Part shown: positions 34,266-46,299 of the stretch, in pieces
Layout: each line of letters starts with the position of its first letter
How positions within the stretch are numbered: position 1 is the stretch's first letter
Assembly: GCA_943736015.1 (NCBI GenBank)
Contig: OX031071.1
Coordinates: 30,970,619 to 31,034,618, forward strand
Reading direction: 5' to 3'
DNA: 64,000 bases
Origin: Tridacna crocea
Taxonomy: Eukaryota > Mollusca > Bivalvia > Cardiida > Cardiidae
Notes under the pieces: model-generated
What the model was told of the DNA's origin: nothing
Database searches by the model: none
The model's input: only the letters and a program-made list of their open reading frames with translations
Translations under genes and position numbers: made by a program

Positions 34266-36120
34266 TTTTTAGCTCACCTGAGAGAGAAGTGCACAGAGTG
34301 AGGTATTGTGATCACTCACCGACCGTCGGCGTCCGTCCTCCGTCGGTCCGTCCGTCTGTTCACATTTTCCTGTGTACACTCTAGCATCTACAAATATCAA
34401 CCAATCAGCACCAAACTCGGTCAAAGTATATATGACCATACGATCACGGATGTAATCGGACTTGGACATCTGGAGTTATTTGCCCTTGAATTAGAAAAAT
34501 CGCTGTATTTGACTTTCTTTACACTCTAGCATCTACAAATATCAACCAATCAGTACCAAACTCTGTCAAAGTATATATGACCATAAGATCTCGGATGGGT
34601 TCGATTTTGGGTGTAATCGGACTTGGACATCTGGAGTTATTTGCCATTGAATTAGAAAAATCGCTGTATTTGACTTTCTTTTCACTCTAACATCTACAAA
34701 TATCAACCAAACTTGGTCAAAATATATATGACCATAAGATCTCGGGTGAGTTTAATTATGGGTCCAATTGGACCAGAACGACTGGACTTATTTGCCTTTG
34801 AGTTAGAAAAATTGCAATATTTCACATTGTTTACTCTCTAGTATCTACAAATATCAACCAGTCTGCACCAAACTCGGTCAAAATATATATGACCATAAGA
34901 TCTTGGATGGCTTTGATTATGGATCCAATCAGACCTGAACGACTGGAGTTATTTGCCCTTGAATTAGAAAAATCGCTGAATTTGACTTTCTTTACAGTTT
35001 AGCATCTACAAATATCAACCAATCAGCACCAAACTTGGTTAAAATATATATAACCATAAGATCTCGGATGAGTTCAATTTCGGGTCTAATCGTACCAGAC
35101 TGACTGGAGGTATTTGCCCTTGAATTAGAAAAAATTGCTATATTTGACTTTGTTTACACTCTGGAATCTACAATTGTTAAGCAATCAGCACAAAACTTGG
35201 TCAAAATATAAATCACCATAAGATCTCAGATAAGTGTGATTATAGGTGTAATCGGACTGGAAAAACTGAAGTTGTTTGCCCTTGAATAAGAAGGTTCTTT
35301 ATAATGGTTCTTAATCCAGAGCATAACTTTGTCATCTCAAGTCTGATTGACTTGAAACTTGGCATTTGTGTTTGTTGCAATAATGCAGAGTGCAGTGTGA
35401 AAGATCCATATTTCTACATTATACTGTCTGTAAATCATTTCTCTTTGATTGTCATTTTTACAGCATTTTCTGCTCGTCTGGAATATAACTTTGTCATCTA
35501 TGGTCTGAACATCTTCAAATTTGATATGCATGATCATTGCAAATTTATGGAGTGCAGTGCACAAGAACCATAGCTCCTCCTAGCTTGAATTTTGAGTTAT
35601 TTCCCCTTTGAACTTCATTTTCATAGCATTTCTTGCTTGTTCAGATCAAAACTTTGTCATCTTAAGTAGGAATGACTTTAAATTTGGTATGAATATTTGT
35701 TGCAATATTTGGAAGTGCAGTGCCCAAGAATTGTAACTCTATCTCGTGCTGTCTTTGAGTTGTTTCCCTTTGAATGTTATTTTTACAGCATTTAGTGCCT
35801 GTCTGGAATATAACTTTGTCATCTCAAGTCAGAACAACTGCAAACTTGGTATGCATGTGTTTTGCAATATTACGGAGTACAGTGCGCAAGAACAATAACT
35901 CTACGTAGTGCGAATTTTGTGTAATTCCACTTTGATGTTCATTCTTACAGTATTTCTTGCTTGTCTGGAATGGAATTTCAATTAAAATTGCGACAATTTG
36001 CTGCTCTTGTTTCATTATCATTTGGCCTTAAACCTTGATATTTGATATTTATCTGTATTGTAGAGCTTTGCTGCTTGGTACTCAGGTGAGCGATTTAGGA
36101 CCATCATGATCCTCTTGTTT
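34266..36120 (-). mobile_element. Family D tandem-core element, full length, reverse orientation
   Basis: The left terminus is AGCTCACCTGAGAGAGAAGT, followed by a CCGTCGGTCCGTCCGTC tract. There are six units of about 145-165 bp marked by CATCTACAAATATCAACC (34385, 34530, 34691 and on), then about four units of a second type marked by TGCAATATT...GGAGTGCAGTG (35290-36010). The right terminus is CTCAGGTGAGCGATTTAGGA and CCATCATGATCCTCTTGTTT. No coding frame. Units of the second type occur alone at 3776-4790. Confidence 0.8.
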
Positions 36121-36334
36121 GATAAACATATGCTTTTATTGGGTCTTATTTACTATTCCTTCTCACAACACTCTACCTCAGCCACTGGCTGCTTTCCGTC
36201 ACATCAATTATCAAAACAACGGTACCATCGAGAGAGGGTTGTATCTTATCGCAATGACAGTAATGAATCCTCGGAGACTGAAAATTGCAAAGTTTGGTAT
36301 TCGAACAATAAGTTGGTGAGAGACAATGATTAGT
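36121..36334. other. Short stretch with a low-copy repeat phrase
   Basis: CCTCAGCCACTGGCTGCTTTCC here and CCGAGCCACTGGCTGCTTTTCC at about 13587 share context, including a following ATCAAAACAACGG or TTCGAAACAATGA. Two overlapping frames (36106-36333) have no further support. Confidence 0.35.
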
Positions 36335-38700
36335 TTAAACATATTTTATTTGCAACATTTTACATACAAAATATAATAAGACAATTACAAAGTATACTTA
36401 GAATATGCTACAAAATGGATTGGAACGAAAGCATAAGCTTATACTGTTTCTTTCCATGGATTCTACATGGTATCAGTCCTATTTTATTCATTTATTAATT
36501 CAATTAACAAGTAAAAGAAAAAAAGGTGCCAAAAGGGGAAAAGGTGTCAGTTACGGATGCTATAGACAGGAAGATCGTGCGATGTGGGATGCTTTCTAAA
36601 CCAATATTAAGAAATAGACTCTATTGTCTCTATACGTTCGATATAATAGCAAAACGAAACTATAGAGTTATTAAAAGAGTTAAATAGATTTTCTTTATAA
36701 CTTGAACCTTTTGCTATCCTTAATAAAAGACTGCACTTCTAAAAATACTGTTACATTTTTCTGAAAGGTAAGGCTTTCGTCACCATACAGCAGGACATCC
36801 AAACTGACAGTTGTGAATTTCTCAATAGTTACAAAAAGCTTAATTCTAGCGACAGTATAATATCCACACTCTAACAGATAATGGTGACTAGTTTCAATTC
36901 CACCACATTGACACAAAGGCGAAGCAACTAATTTTTTTTGGAACAAGTCAGAATTTAGAGAACTACAATTATTACGCAGTCTAGTGTGGATAATTTGATA
37001 TTCTCTTTCACCAATAAAATAAAGCTTATTAGGTATAGGTTTGTCCCTGTCAAGATATGTCTTAAAGGCTGCAAGGGAATCTAAATTTCTAATGTCATCG
37101 GGCAGAGCATCCCAATCGTCCACCACTGACGGAATAAAATAATTCTTATACATTGAAGTTCTACAAGCAATGCCTTGGAGATCGTTAGCTCGTCGCAGGT
37201 TATAATTCGTAGAATTTCCAACCGTATCTGGGACTAAAGACGATAAATAAGCAGGAGTAATGCCCTTAATCATTCTAAAAAATAGAATTAATTTGTGTTT
37301 TTTCCTTCTATGTCTCAGCGATTCCCATCCTGCTTCATTTACAAGATAATCCAGTGAAACTAGTTTAGTGCAGCCAGTCACAATTCTTGCCGATTCATTT
37401 TGAACTTTTTCAACATCATTTTTTAAGTACTCGGGAATATTATCCCAGATATTATCAGCATATTCTAAGACTGGTCTTATGAACGAAAAATAGATTATTT
37501 GTAGTGTGTGCCGATCTAGCTTAAACTTTAATGCTCTCATGATATTAACTCTATTCCATGCTTTTTCCAATGTTATCTTTATATGATAATCCCAAGATCC
37601 ATTACAGGAAAAATAAAGCCCAAGATGTTTGTGCACTTCTACGTAAGTTTTATTAATATTTGACATGTTAAGATCCGGGTGAACAGGTTTCAGTAGTTTC
37701 TTTGATACGATAAGGGATTCAGACTTTGCGGGGTTGAATTTCACTAGCCATTTCCTCGCCCAATTTTCAATTTTATGTATATCCGCCTGAAGGTTAGTAG
37801 CAGCCAAAACTGGGTCGTGAACAACAAGTGATAGATTTATACTGGAGTTAATGTCTTCAACTATATCGTTAATGTAGACTAGGAATAAAATCCGACCTAA
37901 GATTGAGCCCTGAGGCACTCCTGCATTGATAAAACACGAGTCAGAAAGAGAACCGGGAAGCACTACTCTTTGAGAACGATTTGTAAGATAGTTTCTAAAC
38001 CAATTAAGAAGTTTACCGTCTATACCAGATTGTTTCAATTTGAAAAGAAGACCCCTATGCCAGATTTTGTCAAATGCCTTACTTATGTCAAAGAAAATTA
38101 CCCGGAATTCAAGTCCATCGTCTAAGGCTTTACAAATTCTATCATACAGAACTGATAACTGATTGACCGTCGAGTCCCTAGGCAAAAATCCCGACTGCTG
38201 GGGGGTGAAAAAAGATGACTCTTTTAAAAAGTTAAAAAGATGTTTAAAAATAATTCGTTCGAATCTCTTTTCCATTGTGTTCAAAAGTGAAATGGGTCTA
38301 TAATTCGACGGTATTGATGGATCACCTGATTTATATACGGGACATACATTTGAAATTTTCCATAATACGGGGACTTTTCCGAAATTAAGCGATTGATTAA
38401 AAAGTTCACATAGAGGCCTAGCTATTTGATGAGCACACTCACGTAAAACTCGGTTACTTATACCGTCCGGCCCAGACGCTTTACCAAGCGGAAGGATATT
38501 CAGAATGTCTAGGACCTCACGCGGGTTTATAACTAAGTAGTTAAGGCTAAATCCCCGAGGCGGTCGAAAATCCGCTGGGAGTTGATTCAGTGAATCATCG
38601 ATGGAACTCTGACATGCTAAGAAAGAGTTTAGAACGTTTGCCTTCCATGGTCGTCAGCAACCAAAGAATCTGTAGCAGTATCAAAAAGTGGTGGTGATTA
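36335..38700 (-). mobile_element. 5'-truncated non-LTR retrotransposon (LINE)
   Basis: Read on the minus strand: the coding remnant from about 38700 down to 36695, then a 3' flank to about 36335 that ends in an AT-rich segment (GTATGTAAAATGTTGCAAAT, AAAATATGTTTAA) resembling other LINE tails in the window. The endonuclease and first part of the polymerase are missing, as is usual for 5' truncation. Confidence 0.82.
36695..38700 (-). pseudogene. LINE reverse transcriptase ORF2 fragment, inactivated
   Basis: From 38284 to 36695 the frame is open for 529 codons. The open frame also continues upstream of 38284 through NYRPISLL and CPVYKSGDP to about 38643, where a one-base deletion shifts it; DSLVADDH lies beyond. 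Motif A is FFDISKAFDKIWH and motif B is GVPQGSILG. The catalytic YADD box reads VVHD, so the first aspartate of the pair is replaced and the enzyme should be dead. Downstream are the thumb-like region (RPVLEYADNIWDNIP, EKVQNESARIVTG) and a C-terminal part with HTRLRNNCSSLN and a zinc-knuckle-like CQCGG...HHYLLEC, as in LINE proteins abundant in bivalves. Clade (jockey/CR1-like) is inference. Confidence 0.88.
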
Positions 38701-39738
38701 AATAAACATATATTACCAGATACAATATTGCAAAGTATTTCACGCCATACGTTGTAGACATTTCTCTGGTCAGAGGTTAGAGTCAGAGGGCCTAAACCGC
38801 GTACTCACATAAAATATAGACATGTTCACACCTGCCTTTCCCATCTTTGGAATGGGCATTGTCTGCTGTGTACTTTTACGTAAGCAAATTACTGTTTGTC
38901 GTCGCTAGTATTTAATGTCATCACCGGTTTCTCTATAAGACCGACGCCCCCATAGTTGTCAGTAATGTTATGGAGGATGATACAGGACGAAGCCTGCCCG
39001 CACTTGCAAGTTACGTCTAGTTCTTAAACGTGCAAGGATTATAGCAATGTCACAATAGATTTAGGTTTAATGTCTCAACTGAATTATTATAGCATTATTT
39101 TAGCTGGCCAGTTGTGGCGATCGAACCCAAACCCTCAAATATTACAAGCTTTGAAACATACAAGCTTTGACACATACAAGTCTAACACCCACCGCTTGAG
39201 TTATTCTGGCTGCCTAAAGCTTCCACTATGCTCTTTGTTTCTTCAGGGGGAATTTGCAGACGACCAGGTTTTGAGTGTATTGTCTGAAATAACTTAAGTT
39301 CATGTTTTTTTTTTTGTTCAGTGCAAATATTCAAAATCCGCATTCCAATAATACAAATTATACACGTAGTGGGTATTTCACCCTAACAACAAAAAGACAA
39401 ACTGCTGGTTAAGACCAGACTGCACACAACTTTTCAAGTGTGATCTCGACATTACATTGGCCAACATTTCTCGGCAAGTTAAAAAACAAAAACACACAAA
39501 AAAGAACGTTTTCATATTCTTTATAACGTTAAAAATATCTGTTTCATTTATTTAGCCTTAAATATTTAGACCCCTGGTCTTCCATGGAGGTATCTAGACT
39601 TAGTCACGTTTTATGAGACACGTGATCTTGACACATAGATTTTGATACCTTTGTTTCTCACATACCAGTAGGATCAAACCATCGCTGTACGCTTTAACAT
39701 ACAAATGCAAACATCAGTAGATTATGAATTCTAAATTG
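38701..39738. other. No gene seen
   Basis: It contains one LINE-tail-like phrase (TTTATTTAGCCTTAAATATT then TAGACCCCTGGTCTTCC, near 39547-39585). The open frame at 39070-39297 is unsupported. Confidence 0.35.
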
Positions 39739-39739
39739 T

Positions 39740-40060
39740 ACAAATAAGCTTCAGCTCTTTGCTATGGTACAAAACATTGTCGGAAAAGAAAATAATACTC
39801 ACCAGCATTTTCCCACATTACAATATTTTCACTCACAAGATTTTACTTGTTAATAATTATTTAAACCGAGACACTATTATTTTGAGGGGCGGATACATTT
39901 GATCTTATCCAAATTGAAAGCACGTGCTGCAGATAGATCAAGGGTTCAGTTGGGTTGGATATGTTTATAATATTGGAAAACATTAATTGAAAAACAGAAA
40001 ATGTCCGTTCTGAGCATTTTCTCATTTTCTACAATGCTCTCACTGCTTACATTTCTTTTT
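39740..40060. mobile_element. Two decayed piggyBac-like MITE remnants
   Basis: AAAACATTGTCGGAAAAGAA, CACCAGCATTTTCCCACATT near 39772-39815, then CTTATCCAAATTGAAAGCAC, TGGAAAACATTAATTGAAAA and GAGCATTTTCTCATTTTCTA near 39904-40030. Order agrees with the consensus; ends are not definable. Confidence 0.5.
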
Positions 40061-40104
40061 TTTTCGAAAACATATGCCACCGGCCAAAGATAAAAACAAC
40101 ATTG

Positions 40105-40370
40105 TAAGACATTACCTCAGTGGTGAGCGTGTCGGACTCATGTCTGATGGTTGTAAGTTCGATACCCGGTTGAGGCGGACTTTCTTTCCGGCGTATTTTC
40201 GACTCTCACCTCTGCTGAAGCATGTGAAAAAAGTAGTCGGTGGCTTTGGAAAGGAAATTGTGTTTGTACTGGTGTGAGAAGCCAGGAAACACACGTGCGT
40301 CATAAACCGTCATGATATGACTTTAGCTGTTTAAAGTGGCGTTCAACCCAAATACAACCAACCAACCTTA
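40105..40370 (+). mobile_element. tRNA-derived SINE, best preserved copy
   Basis: The A-box-like CCTCAGTGGTGAGCGTGTCG and B-box-like GTAAGTTCGATACCCGG are spaced as in a tRNA gene. The body matches 11605-11872 and 20590-20825, and the tail is GTGGCGTTCAACCCAAATAC then AACCAACCAACC. The overlapping 60-codon frames on both strands are shadows of the SINE. Confidence 0.82.
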
Positions 40371-41599
40371 CAAGCATATTACCGTTTACAGTTATTTACA
40401 ACTAGACTTTCAACACTGTATAAAATCCAAATAATTTAACCTTGTCCAGAATGAGAGCGTCTGTAGACGAGTCAACTGTGGCACATTTCGTTGGGTCTAT
40501 TGTTGAAGAGTAGAAGACATTGATTGAAAAGACGGAAATGTTTTCGGCTTGTATATACTCCATTTCCCGCAATGCTCCAGGTGTTTACGACTCGTCACGT
40601 TGAAAATGTCTATTCTAAAATATCTTGACATGTAAGTCAAATGAAACTTTTCGAGCCCATAGTAAAAACTCAAATTTTGCTCTATATACGGAATGTGTTG
40701 TTGGAAAGCATTTCCTTAGGGGACAGTGTAGATCAAAGACCAGACTGCGTTTGTTTGCAGTCCAATCTTGGTCTATTGTGTTTTCAAAACGTCCCTGAGA
40801 CGCTCTTAACGGCTTACAGGTTAGCAGTATAGTGCCACTTTGCTGAAATACATAAAATATCTACAGCTTGTTAACTTGGGGTCGATACTGCAATCATTCC
40901 GTTGAAAATATTGCTACGTGACTTTGCAAATGAACTTAATATGTCATTTTCGTGTAATAAAATATATTAGATGCTGGGGTAAACGAAATCAAGCATTAAT
41001 CGCCATACATGTACGGACGAATAGAAAAGCAAGGGCCTGTCGAATAAACATCAGCATAATTATTTAACCAATCCTAAATTACAATCCAGTCATTGAGCTT
41101 TATCAATACAAAGAAAAATATAAAATGCCGAGGCAATCAGTTACACCGAAAAATGAAGCGAATTAGATATGAGCTACTGTGTCAGCACAAAAAAGGGTGC
41201 TTGAACGTTTTTACATGCGTGTAAGGTTGTTACATTTTGGTAAATAAGTGCCATGGTAGATTTAAAATTATTTTGATGTTAATGTTTTGGACTGTGAAAC
41301 ATCACCACATACTGGGCAAGGGTCAGCAATACATATTAACTGCCTAAGGAAGAGGCAAGCTACACACAAAGGATAAAACTGTATTCGATGTCATTTACGC
41401 ATTTGAAATACAAGATTAGTCGGTATATCTAAAATAAATGCTAATAAGAGAACATGTACGTATCGCTGACACAGAATATTGATAAAGTTAGGGCGAACAT
41501 TTTTATTTACTAAGAAAGTATGGCGGCTTTATTCAATATATATGTAAAAATAATCTGTAAAGCATCTTTACTTATTAACCAGAGACAAATATCATTCAA
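40371..41599. other. Old MITE scrap and palindromic motif; no gene
   Basis: TTAACCTTGTCCAGAATGAG (40437) to ATTTCCCGCAATGCTCCAGG (40562) is a worn MITE. GACAGTGTAGATCAAAGACC (40720) and TTTGCAGTCCAATCTTGGTC (40753) are the dispersed inverted pair. 40830-41599 shows nothing. Confidence 0.4.
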
Positions 41600-41850
41600 A
41601 ATTCAGAGAACACGGTTATGACGTCATTGTTTCCACGCTTCTCGGCGACAAGGGCTTAGTCTCAGTACCAGAATGTCTTGACTTGTTTCAATTATAGTAC
41701 CACTCTTTTGCACTACGGATCATTTCCATTTGCCGTTATCTGCGCATGTCATATTCTTCGAAGATTCGACCTTTCTTATATGACGCATCATTAGCACCAA
41801 AAGCGCGCAGACTGTAATATTACGCGCTATAAAGTAGCAATGGAGAAATG
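41600..41850 (+). promoter_or_regulatory. Possible promoter-like flank of family F copy 1
   Basis: TTATGACGTCATTG (41617-41630) contains a perfect cAMP-response palindrome TGACGTCA, and GCGCTATAAAGTAGC (41825-41839) holds a TATAAA box just before the F repeat begins. The flank of the second F copy also has TGACGTCA twice (62996-63003 and 63011-63018). Sites this short can arise by chance; no transcript evidence. Confidence 0.28.
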
Positions 41851-42885
41851 GTTTTTAGGCCAGGGAATCCCTCTCAAGGGATTCCCTTGCCTATAGCGAT
41901 CGTAAGCTGCCTTTTCAGACAAAAATGTTGGACGGTGTGTCCACTCTATATCGCTGAGTCCGCCACATCTAGTTTCCCAAGTACATACAGAGATTGCTTA
42001 TCACACGGTGTGAATGATTTCCTTTCCTCAAGGTTTTCATCTGCAAAATGCCATGGAATTGCAAGGATATTACGATACTATAATAACTGACGAGTGTGTG
42101 ATTTTTATCCCGTTTTTATGATAAAGGCGTAACCTGATAAACTTAGCTTTATCCGGCAGTTGTGTATTCCTACGCGCTATATACGGTTAATATCTATAAC
42201 GCTCTCTCTTGCAGTCTGGATCGTTCACATTCATGTATGGTGAGAGTAACGAACGACAACTCTGCTCGGTGATTGTCTATAACGTTGTGTTGACATTTGA
42301 ACCTATGTTCACAAAACGCGTCTCCGCTAAAATGCAATCGTAAATAAAGCAAACTACATATAGAATATTGGCCCGTGTTATGTTTATCACTTTTTCTTAT
42401 GTATATCGACTAAATCTAGGGTACTTCAGCGGAATGCTGGAGAAATCGGTCTCTGGAGAAATCGTCCCCAAATTGTTTGGCCCGTGTTATGTTTATCACT
42501 CCGGAGAAATCGTCCCATGGAGACGATTTCTTTGGTGAAATCGTCCCCAAATAAAATTTTAGAAAAATCGACCCCAATATCAAATTTCATCCATATCGTT
42601 AATCAAGTTGTCTATAAAAATATTTTTGAAAGTTCGTTGTCTTTAGTATGTACATTATGTGTATTAGTTACCTTTTTCCAAGAGTTATTTGGTTGTTTTG
42701 TCATTTTTTATACTGCCTATTTCACACTGATAGGATGTATTTCACACCTTTTACACCTGTCACAAATACACCTGTGTGATTCTTAATAATATGTCTCTGA
42801 TTGACTTTGACTTGAAACCAAATAAATGCTTACAACTTTTTTTTGTAGTCGTTCGTTTGTCATTTAATGTATTTATTTCTATCTC
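41851..42885. repeat. Family F repeat, copy 1 (about 1 kb)
   Basis: It starts TTTTTAGGCCAGGGAATCCC, holds the hairpin AGGGAATCC...GGATTCCC-like arms, then CGATCGTAAGCTGCCTTTTC, ATATCGCTGAGTCCGCCA, TTATCCGGCAGTTGTGTATT, CGCGTCTCCGCT and an inverted pair GAAATCGTCCCC / GACGATTTC near 42460-42550. It ends with AAATAAATGCTTACAAC, a T-run, and GTTTGTCATTTAATGTATTT. Copy 2 is at 63017-64000. Local differences include a second GGCCCGTGTTATGTTTATCA (42479) here only. Confidence 0.85.
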
Positions 42886-42904
42886 TCTCTCTACTAGTGT
42901 CATA

Positions 42905-43318
42905 TGACATAACTGTGACCAATACCATTTAGCAGGGGCATCTGTGTCTCTGACACATCTATTTCTAGTGTTCAATAGGGCCTGTGTGCATCCGAATATT
43001 TCCGGTTCATAACTTCTACAATTGTGGATGGATTTCAAAATAATTTGGCACATTGACCTCCATCAGGAATAGAGGTGCCATTTGAAACATCTGTTCAAGT
43101 AGGTTCAAGATCAAGGCCACATTGAAGGCCAATTTTTCGTCTGAACCATAACTCCTACATTTTTGGATAGATTCCGATATAAATAAGCATTATGCATTGT
43201 TCTCCATCATGAGTAGAAGTTCCCTTTGAAACATTTATTCAGGTCTTGGGTCTAGGTCAAGCTTGAGAGTCAAGTGTTCGCAGGCTTGACACAAGTTGTC
43301 CTTGGACAACGATTATGA
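42905..43318. mobile_element. Family H tandem-core element
   Basis: The left part is AGCAGGGGCATCTGTGTCTC then TGACACATCTATTTCTAG, with GTGTCTCTGACAC as a small hairpin. Two units of about 140 bp follow, marked by CTCCATCAGGAATAGAGGTG and CTCCATCATGAGTAGAAGTT. The right part has ACAAGTTGTCCTTGGACAAC, a perfect short palindrome. The same layout is seen in families D and E. Confidence 0.65.
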
Positions 43319-44379
43319 ATTAGGATTAACGTCTTTTTATATTAGGTAGATATAAGTATCGAAGCTCAAGTCACTTTGACTTGACCGTAAAATAACCAAG
43401 TAAAATAGGTAAACCGAGCGGGCTCAGCCTAATCGTTTTCCAAAAACAATCCAACCTTTTCACAGTATTTTATTGAGAAAATATTTTGGCTAAAAGAGAA
43501 TGTGCTTGTAAAAACCAATTCCTCCCAATTTCCCCAAAATCTTACTTTTCAATATACACGAAGAACTACTTTGGATTTCATCTACAACTTCCTTCAAATA
43601 TGACGAGTTAAAGAAAATTTCGTCGACTTATGGAAGGTATAGACAACATGACCAACTGCTATATCACTCAAATCTTTATTATTCATTACATTTTACATTG
43701 ATATCTATCTTACATGTATTTTCATTGAAATCAATAAAAATAAATATGTTCTTGCATCATAAATGTAAAATATTACGTCATTCAGGACTACAAGACATCA
43801 CATGTCTCAGAAAATTTAGATAACCAAAGTTGGTATTGCACCGATTGAATAGTTCAATTTTGACTTGGGATTGTAAACAAGCATTAGAATTACTAAGTAT
43901 TCTAAGCCATCATCAAGCACCCCATAACTGTGAGCACATGCCTAGCCCTGGCTTAATTAGTTTCTGGCTGGTGCTTTCAAGTATCAGTTCAAAATTTCCT
44001 GTTAAAACCAAGAATTCCAGGGGCTTAGTGGAATCCGCTTGTATCCCAGTCAATCTACCTATTTATATTAATTAAAATTGACCTCTTGTGTTGTTTCGTA
44101 TCCTCAATTTCCTGGCCTTCAGTACTATCAGTACTTTGATTATCAATACGTTTGAGGAAAAATCAGGCCTGTTTTAGCCCCAGATTTCTATAAACTGCTG
44201 ATCAGAGCTGAGTGAATCGCACCAGGTAGAGTTTTATTGAGTAAACGTTCATTCTAGTATGAAATTCAACATAAAGTATGTCGCATAGGAAAGTGCTTCG
44301 GCTCTGTGCCCAGGATGCCAAAATTAGATAAATGAGTATTTATAAAATGCCATCTAGCGGGAGATAACGCCCATTCGCC
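43319..44379. other. Old MITE scrap; otherwise blank
   Basis: AAAACAATCCAACCTTTTCA to CCTCCCAATTTCCCCAAAAT (43443-43545) is a worn piggyBac-like MITE. 43660-43740 is AT-rich like a LINE tail. No gene seen. Confidence 0.38.
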
Positions 44380-44535
44380 TCTGTGGTTGGTTCAGAAAGT
44401 AATCCGTCATCACGTGATATTTTCACAACGTGACCATAACTCAAAACGGCGACACAAACGCCGGTGAAAGAATGACCAATCGATTGTTTTGTGTGCTATT
44501 TAAACAGCATACGGCAAATCATATTTAGTGTCAGA
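44380..44535 (+). promoter_or_regulatory. Candidate core promoter (CCAAT, TATTTAAA, initiator)
   Basis: A GC- and CpG-richer island in AT-rich surroundings. It has an E-box CACGTG (44413-44418), CCAAT (44476-44480), TATTTAAA (44497-44504) and TCAGATT (44531-44537) about 30 bases downstream as a possible initiator. Order and spacing fit an animal TATA promoter. Direction is plus, facing the candidate first exon at 44531-44618. Confidence 0.36.
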
Positions 44536-44618
44536 TTTAGTTCCTTTCCGAAATCCTAGATATATCGATAAAAATAATTGTCATCATTCATGGGTGCAGC
44601 ATTTTATTTACAATTGGT
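44531..44618 (+). CDS. Candidate short first exon
   Basis: Starting at the presumed initiator, the first ATG (44590-44592) opens MGAAFYLQL, and the sequence CAATTGGT is followed by GTAAGTCTC, a perfect donor. The start of a signal peptide is conceivable but too short to judge. The downstream exon is not identified; a satellite starts 25 bases later. The coding call is speculative and rests on promoter plus donor. Confidence 0.2.
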
Positions 44619-44643
44619 GTAAGTCTCTTACCAATAACGAAGT

Positions 44644-45056
44644 TTGAAAACATTAGAAAGCGATAAAGTAAAACTCTCTAGAGTTCTCCAAACTGAAAGC
44701 ATTAGAAAGCGATAAAGTAGAACTCTAGAGTTCTCCAAACTGAAAGCATTAGAAAGCGATAAAGTAAAACTCTAGAGTTCTCCAAACTGAAAGCATTAGA
44801 AAGCGACAAAGTAAAACCCTCTAGAATTCTCCAAAGTGAAAGCATTAGAAAGCGATAAAGTAAAACCCTCTAGAGTTCTCCAAACTGAGAGCATTAGAAA
44901 GCGATAAAGTAGAACTCTAGAGTTCTCCAAACTGAAAGCATTAGAAAGCGATAAAGTAAAACCCTCTAGAGTTCTCCAAACTGAAAGCATTAGAAAGCGA
45001 CAAAGTAAAACTCTAGAATTCTCCAAACTGAAAGCATTAGAAAGCGATAAAGTAAA
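44644..45056. repeat. 47-49-bp satellite, about 8.5 units
   Basis: The unit is GAAAGCATTAGAAAGCGATA, AAGTAAAACTCTAGAGTTCT, CCAAACT. Two versions differ by CT insertion in AAACCCTCTAGAG. Units are only a few percent diverged, so expansion is recent. The minus-strand frame across it is periodic. Confidence 0.93.
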
Positions 45057-46279
45057 ATCAATAAACTCGAAAGATATGATCTATCCTTAAAAGGGGAGAA
45101 ATAGAGTAAGTGTTACTTTTCTTTTTTTTTTTTCTCCATACCCCGCAATGTTTTCAAAGCAAAGATTAACACATAGGCAACATTTTCCCCAGTTTGCCTT
45201 TCTTAAAGGTCAAGACAGTGCCCTTCATTTCTCTGTCCAGAAACCATATAATCATATTCATATAGTCTAACTACAAGTCCTTGTAAGAATACCAAAGTAC
45301 ATAAAGTATACAAAGTATTTTGCTTCACAGAAACCGCGATGGAATTTAGAGAATCGCAGAAAGGAATTTCTCCATTTGTCTCAATGTTTCTGTACGTATC
45401 GTTTTATGCGTCAGCTATTTTCAAGATAAAGGTTTAATACGCCCCAAACACTTACATGTCTCTTACTTGTTCAAATACGATTGGATACTTTCTAACCAAC
45501 CACGCTCTTGGTTTCTATACATCTCCCCGTCTCCGCACTATACGAGCAGATTCTCGTGGCAGTTACACAGACACCATCACAAGTAACCAACTTTTGAAAA
45601 ATAAAATTTACAGCGTCACAAGCTATCAACAATTTAAAAAAAAAGCTTTTATTCAAAACAGACTTCGAAGGTAGCGACAACAATAAAACAAAAAAGGTAA
45701 GATTTTCTTATTATAATTCATTCATTTTAATTTTTGATAAATATATCATTATTATTATTATTATTATTATTATTTAATAGATTTGATTTTTTACTCCATC
45801 ATCTTGCAACTCACATTTCGAGTTATCTGTGAATTCGAATTACAGAAATGTCGATTTTACTACATACATGTTTGTTTGTTTCTGGGACAAGTTCGTGTTT
45901 TGCAGAAAACAATACAGCATCAGCTCTGATTGCTCGTACGAATCATCAGAACTGCTGCTTCACTGTTTTTAAAGCTTCCTTTTCCAATAGTTAAAGTTTG
46001 CATGTGAACAATATAGATTTAGATCAGACTCCGAACAGGCACACTCAAGTATTAAGTAATTGCGTATTTGTATAATCCGTATTTCAAAGTGTGTGAAACC
46101 GATATTACTGAGTAAGGAGAGAAAAATGGTTACGAGTATTTTCCCCTTCTCCCACAGTGTTTTCAAAATGTATCCCAAGTATACAACTACATAGTTTATG
46201 TAGTAAATGGTTGACATTGACAGTGCTGTCTTCCGGTACTTAACCCCTAGACTGTTAAGCGTGACTGGCTGACCTTTTG
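45057..46279. other. Two worn MITE remnants and an (ATT)n run; no gene
   Basis: 45120-45200 (CCCCGCAATGTTTTCAAAGC) and 46085-46170 (GAGTAAGGAGAGAAAAATGG, CCCTTCTCCCACAGTGTTTT) are MITE scraps. The (ATT)n microsatellite lies at 45742-45775. Confidence 0.45.
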
Positions 46280-46299
46280 CTGACACTGTCGATCAAGAT

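Noticed and set aside
36106..36333. Two overlapping 66-75-codon frames
   Set aside because: They span the end of a family D element and a low-copy repeat phrase shared with 13587.
44796..45026. 76-codon minus-strand frame with repeats
   Set aside because: Product of the 47-49-bp satellite.
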